The position numbers were made by a program, and so were the translations under genes. A stretch of 10,813 bases of DNA, taken from NCBI GenBank assembly GCA_023391895.1, contig JAEWAC010000394.1:1-10813 (forward strand), read 5' to 3'. The DNA is from Bacteroidota bacterium. Its GTDB lineage: Bacteria > Bacteroidota > Bacteroidia > Chitinophagales > Chitinophagaceae. How positions within the stretch are numbered: the first letter of the stretch is position 1; every line of letters begins with the position of its first letter. The notes beneath the pieces were generated by a model, which saw nothing but the letters and a program-made list of their open reading frames with translations, did no database searches and was not told the DNA's origin. This document shows, in pieces, positions 6,935 through 10,813 of the stretch.

Positions 6935-9385
6935 CTATTCGGTCCGCAAATTTTTAGTAGGGTTGGTCAGTGCTGCTTTTATAGAATGAAGGCTAATCGT
7001 CGCAAACGCTATGAGGATAGCAAATGAACCAGCAAGCGCAAACATCCACCAACCCATATTGATGCGGTAAGCAAAATCTTCCAGCCAATTACTCATAAAA
7101 TACCAGCCGATAGGTGCTGCAATGAACAGGGCAATGACCACCAGCTTTATAAAATCCTTGGAGAGTAAGCCCACAATACTGCTTACCGATGCGCCCAGTA
7201 CCTTGCGAATGCCGATCTCCTTTGTTCTTTGCTCTGCGCTGAATGCTGCCAGTCCAAACAATCCCAAACAGGAAATCAGGATGGCAATGGTAGTAAAGAA
7301 TCCCACCATGGCTGCGCGCCGGTCTTCGGTTGCATAATTCTTCTGAAAATCCTCGTCGAGAAAACTGTATTCGAAAGGCTCAGCCGGATTTAAACTACTC
7401 CAGGTTTTTCCTATTCTGTTCAACAACGTGGAAACATGGCCGGCTTTTGCATGAACAACAAGGTAATTATATGACGGTTGGTTGTTTAAGAAAAACGCAT
7501 AAGGCGCAATGGGAACATGCAGGTCTTGGAAGTGAAAATCTTTTACTACTCCCACTATATGGTATTCAAAGCTTTGACCCCTCCAGTCAAAATATAATTT
7601 TTTGCCAGGAGCCTCACCCGGAGAGGTAAAACCCAGTTCTTTTACGGTGGCGAGGTTAACAATGATACGGGCATTGGTGTCTCCAGGGAACTGCGCTGAA
7701 AAAAGCCGGCCTGCCAGGGGCTGTATGCCCAGGGTTTGCAAAAAGGTTTCATCAACAGCATTGGTTCGCACCAGCTTTCCTTCGCCGGGAGGGGCGCCTT
7801 CGCGCCGCAGGCCCATATCGCTGGGGTTCATGATTCCGGGGTAATAAAAACTGGCCCCCACATTTTGTACCATTTGATCTTTACTGATCTCGTTTTTCAG
7901 CGCTGTATAAATATTCTTTGCATTACTGCTTCGCATGGGTATAATGATCTGCTGGTCTTTTTGAAAACCCAAGTCCTTGGTGCGCATGTACTGCATTTGC
8001 CTGTTGATAACAACAGAGGCAATGATGAGCACCACGGAAATTATAAATTGAAAAACCACCAGGCCTTTTCTTAGGGCAACAGCAGACAAAGAATTTGTAA
8101 ACCTGCCTTTTAAAACCTTAACAGGAATAAAGGAAGACAGGTAGAAAGCAGGATAACTGCCGGCTAATAAACCCGTGATGACAGCAATGAAAATAAAGCC
8201 GAGCATCAAAACCCACTGCGAGGAAAAGTCCAGTGCTAATTTCGTTCCCGAGAGGTACGAGAAAAAGGGCAAAGCCAGTGCAGCGATCCCAAATGCCAGG
8301 AGCAACGCAATACAACTCATTAAAACAGATTCACCTATAAATTGCTTTACTAGGGAACCTTTAGCGGCACCAAGCACTTTTCTGATGCCTACTTCAGAAG
8401 AGCGCCTGGACGAACGGGCGGTAGACAGGTTCATAAAATTGATACAGGCAAGCAGGAGGGTGAACAGGGCAATGGAACCCAGAATATATAACGAAGCCAT
8501 ACTGCCTACTGCGGAGATATTGTTCTTCAGGCCCGAATTCAGGTGCATGTCCTTTACCGGAATGAGATATTGTTTTTTGTAAAAGCCCATGCTTTTGAGC
8601 GCCTCGCCAATGTATTTATCCACAAAGGCGGGGAATTTAGCCTGGAGCACCTTAGCACTGGCACCGGGTTTTAGTAGCAGGAATGTCTGGAACATGTTGT
8701 TGCCGGCCATGTCTGTTTGCTCTTCAACAAATTGTTGCAGGTTGCCTCCTTTCATGGAAATGAAGAATCGTGCATCGATCTGAGTTGGCTTTTTTGAAGG
8801 CCTGAAGACGCCGGTTATGGTAAATGAAGTGTCACCATTGGTGTTACTGCTGATCTTGATGATCTTATTTAAAGCAGGTTCATGGCCAAAAAGCTTTTGG
8901 GCAATTTCTTCGTTGATGACAACCGTGTTGGGTGCACTGAGACAGGTGCGGGGATTGCCTTCAATAAATTGATAAGAGAAGAGTTGGAAAAAAGTAGCGT
9001 CAGCAGCAAAACCCTTTGTCTCGTAAAACGATTTTGTTTCCTGATGCTCAGGGGTGTACTGCAATAATGTTTTATCTTCTGCAAATAGTTGGAGTATGCG
9101 GGTGGTTTCTTCAATTTCGGGAAACTCCTGCTTCATGGCAGCAGCCATTGGTGCAGGGGTATTGGGCTGTGGATCATCCTGGCCGTCTTTTACAAAGGTG
9201 GTTGCTATTTGGTAAAGGCGGTCCGCGTATTTATGGTGATGGTCATAACTGGTTTCGTGGACAATATACAGGGCAATCAACAGGCAGCAGGTGAAGCCGG
9301 TAGCCAAACCAAATATGTTGAGAAAAGAGAAAAGTGTATTGTTCCTGATATTGCGCCAGGCAATCTTAAGATAGTTGTGCAGCAT
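6935..9385 (-). CDS. ABC transporter permease, MacB/FtsX type with two FtsX domains
   Basis: An 816-residue inner-membrane protein. Order: N-terminal transmembrane helix (about 21-43), a MacB-like periplasmic domain (about 45-285), the first FtsX block with helices near 294-318, 347-375 and 391-415, a helix near 441-462, a second periplasmic domain (about 465-685), then a second FtsX block with helices near 692-715, 745-765 and 778-800. The coupling motif occurs twice, as EVGIRKVLGA (331-340) and EIGIRKVLGA (723-732), showing internal duplication. Such permeases work with a separate MacB/LolD-type ATPase to export or extract substrates by mechanotransmission, often antibiotics, peptides or lipoproteins. 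No ATPase gene lies next to it here, so it must share one encoded elsewhere or form part of a paralogous set. The ATG at 9385 fits the family start MLHNYLKIAWRNI. Confidence 0.92.
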   Translation of the reverse strand: MLHNYLKIAWRNIRNNTLFSFLNIFGLATGFTCCLLIALYIVHETSYDHHHKYADRLYQIATTFVKDGQDDPQPNTPAPMAAAMKQEFPEIEETTRILQLFAEDKTLLQYTPEHQETKSFYETKGFAADATFFQLFSYQFIEGNPRTCLSAPNTVVINEEIAQKLFGHEPALNKIIKISSNTNGDTSFTITGVFRPSKKPTQIDARFFISMKGGNLQQFVEEQTDMAGNNMFQTFLLLKPGASAKVLQAKFPAFVDKYIGEALKSMGFYKKQYLIPVKDMHLNSGLKNNISAVGSMASLYILGSIALFTLLLACINFMNLSTARSSRRSSEVGIRKVLGAAKGSLVKQFIGESVLMSCIALLLAFGIAALALPFFSYLSGTKLALDFSSQWVLMLGFIFIAVITGLLAGSYPAFYLSSFIPVKVLKGRFTNSLSAVALRKGLVVFQFIISVVLIIASVVINRQMQYMRTKDLGFQKDQQIIIPMRSSNAKNIYTALKNEISKDQMVQNVGASFYYPGIMNPSDMGLRREGAPPGEGKLVRTNAVDETFLQTLGIQPLAGRLFSAQFPGDTNARIIVNLATVKELGFTSPGEAPGKKLYFDWRGQSFEYHIVGVVKDFHFQDLHVPIAPYAFFLNNQPSYNYLVVHAKAGHVSTLLNRIGKTWSSLNPAEPFEYSFLDEDFQKNYATEDRRAAMVGFFTTIAILISCLGLFGLAAFSAEQRTKEIGIRKVLGASVSSIVGLLSKDFIKLVVIALFIAAPIGWYFMSNWLEDFAYRINMGWWMFALAGSFAILIAFATISLHSIKAALTNPTKNLRTE

Positions 9386-9406
9386 CGTATCAGTATATTA
9401 ATTACG

Positions 9407-9437
9407 AAAAGCTACGTAATTCGTGCCGGATTTCAAT
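9407..9437 (-). promoter_or_regulatory. Candidate promoter of the ABC permease gene
   Basis: On the minus strand ATTG (9434-9437) is followed after 19 bases by TAGCTTTT (9407-9414), one mismatch from the Bacteroidota -7 element TAnnTTTG at standard spacing. Transcription would start near 9400, leaving a leader of about 15 bases before the ATG at 9385. The -7 part is the same as the core of the inverted motif also found before topB. Confidence 0.38.
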
Positions 9438-9654
9438 CAATTGATTTACAGTGTAAGTCGCCATAATAGTGAATCTGAAGTGTTCGATTTCGAACAATTG
9501 CTGTACGGTATTGATACAATGTTCCCTGTTACCATGAATAACAGTTTTAACAGGTGGTGAAGGCAAGGCGATGCTGAGGATCAAAAAGAAAAAGTGGGCA
9601 ACTTCAGCATAAATGCGCCTTACAGTTGCTTGGTAAAATAGATCAGAAGTAGAC

Positions 9655-9696
9655 AAATTGGGCTAAATTTCTTTATTAAACAAGAGAAATTGGGCT
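9655..9696. repeat. Spaced direct repeat AAATTGGGCT x2 with overlapping inverted repeat
   Basis: AAATTGGGCT occurs at 9655-9664 and 9687-9696, a 32-base period. The copies enclose and partly overlap an inverted repeat, AATTTCT (9666-9672) and AGAAATT (9685-9691). No function is apparent; short repeats of this size can arise by local duplication. Confidence 0.45.
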
Positions 9697-9923
9697 TTAG
9701 ATGACCGACCAATGAATATCCTGCCTTCTGGCTATTAACTGTCAGGCTGTGCAAAAAGGTGTTTTTTCGAAGAAAGTCATGCTTTAAGATATTTGGAAGT
9801 AGACGGTGTATGTTTTTATTTTATTCATGATATATCTTTTTGCATAAACTGCTATTATGGGCCATTTCACCATACAATGAATAAAAAGTTCTTCTGCAAA
9901 ATGAATCCAGATTTCCACATAGC

Positions 9924-9953
9924 TTTTCGTCAATTACAATCCACTTAATTTCG
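9924..9953 (+). promoter_or_regulatory. Candidate promoter of topB
   Basis: TTTT (9924-9927) is followed after 18 bases by TAATTTCG (9946-9953), one mismatch from TAnnTTTG. Transcription would begin near 9960, giving a leader of about 14 bases before the ATG at 9974. The spacing is slightly short and the -33 part imperfect, so this is tentative. Confidence 0.28.
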
Positions 9954-9973
9954 CCTGTCAATACGATGAATGA

Positions 9974-10813
9974 ATGATGAAGGTTTGTATTGCTGAAAAA
10001 CCCAGTGTGGCCAAAGACATCGCGGAAGTATTGGGGGCCAGGCAGCGAAAAGACGGCTATTACGAAGGCGCCGGATACCAGGTTACCTGGACCTTTGGGC
10101 ATTTCTGCACTCTCAAAGAACCGGAAGATTACCAACCAGCCTGGAAGTTCTGGCGACTGGACGATCTGCCCATGATACCCGCCAGCTTTGGGATCAAACT
10201 CATCAACAACGATGGGGTCAAAAAACAATTTGCTGTCATCGAAAACCTCATCCAGAATTGCGAGGAAGTGATCAACTGCGGTGACGCCGGACAGGAGGGA
10301 GAGCTGATCCAGCGATGGGTGCTGCTTAAAGCCAAATGCAGCAAACCCGTAAAACGGCTGTGGATCTCATCGCTTACCGAAGAAGCCATCCGGGAAGGTT
10401 TTCAGAAACTGAAAGACAGTGACCAATACAATAACCTGTACGCGGCCGGCAGCGCCCGGGCTATTGGCGACTGGCTGCTGGGGATGAATGCCACCCGGCT
10501 CTTTACCAAAAAATTTGCTCCGCCGAAAGTGGTGCTTTCCATCGGGCGGGTGCAAACGCCCACCCTGGCCATGATCGTACAACGGCAAAAAGAAATCGAT
10601 GCATTTGTATCGGAAACGTACTGGGAGTTAAAGACCCTGTACCGCGAGACGGAGTTCGTGGCTACGATCGACCGCTTGCGCAGCCAGGAAAAAGCGGCCA
10701 AGGGTCTGGCTTACCTGAAGGAACATTTGTTCGAGATTGTTTCAGTTGAAAAGAAAGATGCCAAAGAGGGCAACCTGCGCCTGTTCGACCTGACGGCCCT
10801 GCAAGTGGAAGCC
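9974..10813 (+). CDS. topB: DNA topoisomerase III (type IA), 3' truncated by window end
   Basis: The N-terminal 280 residues of a type IA topoisomerase, which passes single DNA strands to relax or decatenate DNA. A TGA lies in frame immediately before the first ATG (9974), so the start is ATG 9974 or the adjacent ATG 9977. Numbering from 9977: the Toprim domain begins VCIAEKPSVAKDIAEVLGA with catalytic E7; YQVTWTFGHFCTLKEPEDY follows; the metal-binding Toprim motif is DAGQEGELIQRW (D103, E107, E109); then AGSARAIGDWLLGMNATRLF (157-176) and SIGRVQTPTLAMIV (188-201), both typical of TopB. The active-site tyrosine should lie beyond the window. The usual second Toprim aspartate is glycine (G105) and the usual arginine is glutamine (Q106). 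It is transcribed divergently from the permease gene; no mobile-element genes accompany it, so it is probably chromosomal. Confidence 0.93.
   Translation, partial: MMKVCIAEKPSVAKDIAEVLGARQRKDGYYEGAGYQVTWTFGHFCTLKEPEDYQPAWKFWRLDDLPMIPASFGIKLINNDGVKKQFAVIENLIQNCEEVINCGDAGQEGELIQRWVLLKAKCSKPVKRLWISSLTEEAIREGFQKLKDSDQYNNLYAAGSARAIGDWLLGMNATRLFTKKFAPPKVVLSIGRVQTPTLAMIVQRQKEIDAFVSETYWELKTLYRETEFVATIDRLRSQEKAAKGLAYLKEHLFEIVSVEKKDAKEGNLRLFDLTALQVEA

Larger units (their letters stand above)
9399..9936. repeat. Inverted pair of a 16-17 base motif flanking the divergent intergenic region
   Basis: TAATTACGAAAAGCTA (9399-9414) is the reverse complement of TAGCTTTTCGTCAATTA (9920-9936) apart from one extra C. 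The core TAGCTTTTCGT is exact in both. Each copy reads in the direction of the gene beside it: 14 bases before the permease ATG and 38 bases before the topB ATG. It may be a shared promoter or operator element, or the ends of a roughly 540-base inserted element; I see no target duplication outside the arms. Confidence 0.55.
9386..9973. other. Divergent intergenic region of 588 bases between permease gene and topB
   Basis: No frame here gives a convincing protein. A minus-strand frame at 9402-9656 has only a TTG start and no recognisable family. The region is bounded by an inverted motif pair (9399-9414 and 9920-9936), contains a spaced direct repeat (9655-9696), and includes candidate promoters for both flanking genes. 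It is longer than needed for two simple promoters, so a decayed gene or a small inserted element is possible. Confidence 0.55.

Noticed and set aside
8175..8582. Plus-strand ORF of 135 codons opposite the permease gene
   Set aside because: Shadow of the FtsX-coding frame; no signal of its own.
9402..9656. Minus-strand ORF of 84 codons just upstream of the permease gene
   Set aside because: It starts with TTG, overlaps the candidate permease promoter and inverted motif, and resembles no family. A decayed gene is possible but unsupported.
9877..9948. Plus-strand ORF of 23 codons before topB
   Set aside because: Too short to distinguish from chance; it runs through the inverted motif and candidate promoter.
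9821..10228. Minus-strand ORF of 135 codons overlapping the start of topB
   Set aside because: More than half is antisense to conserved topoisomerase motifs; the remainder lies in the intergenic region and shows no family.
9974..10813. topB as part of an integrative element
   Set aside because: Some Bacteroidota mobile elements carry topB-like genes, but no integrase, relaxase or transfer gene, tRNA or attachment site is visible; the neighbours are ordinary chromosomal genes.

Overview
The window looks like a chromosomal segment of a Bacteroidota bacterium, most likely in or near the Chitinophagaceae. The evidence is a type IX secretion (T9SS) C-terminal sorting domain on the first gene, a very long two-FtsX-domain MacB-type permease of the kind highly paralogous in that group, starts without Shine-Dalgarno sequences, and candidate promoters resembling the Bacteroidota -33 TTTG / -7 TAnnTTTG type. 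The taxonomic placement is an inference from gene content; no rRNA or other marker is present.

Layout. Positions 1-3732 (+) hold a tight three-gene cluster: a 5'-truncated DUF4331 protein with a T9SS sorting domain, a membrane-anchored TPR protein, and a HupE/UreJ-type multipass membrane protein. Gaps are 64 and 18 bases, so they probably form an operon, and a weak hairpin follows. Positions 3733-4349 are about 600 bases without a convincing gene; they contain a short direct repeat and two divergent small ORFs of uncertain reality. Positions 4350-5375 (+) encode a Tat-exported sugar phosphate isomerase/epimerase-like TIM barrel. It faces, convergently, a lipoprotein beta-propeller of the lactonase/YncE type at 5424-6512 (-). 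Positions 6513-6934 are intergenic with a spaced direct repeat next to an inverted repeat. Positions 6935-9385 (-) encode an 816-residue ABC transporter permease without an adjacent ATPase gene. It diverges from topB (DNA topoisomerase III, from 9974, +), which runs off the right end. The 588-base divergent intergenic region carries an inverted pair of a roughly 16-base motif (core TAGCTTTTCGT), each copy reading toward its own gene.

How the genes work together. Only the first three genes look like a functional unit: a cell-surface or secreted DUF4331 protein, a TPR scaffold at the inner membrane, and a HupE/UreJ-like integral membrane protein whose conserved histidines suggest metal handling. 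No hydrogenase or urease gene is visible, so the HupE name should not be read as a hydrogenase link. The other genes appear to be independent units: an envelope sugar-metabolism enzyme, a surface lipoprotein, an exporter-type permease and a housekeeping topoisomerase. I see no rRNA, tRNA, CRISPR array, intact insertion sequence or phage gene. The best candidates for something under-described are the DUF4331-TPR-HupE cluster and the inverted motif pair between the permease gene and topB.
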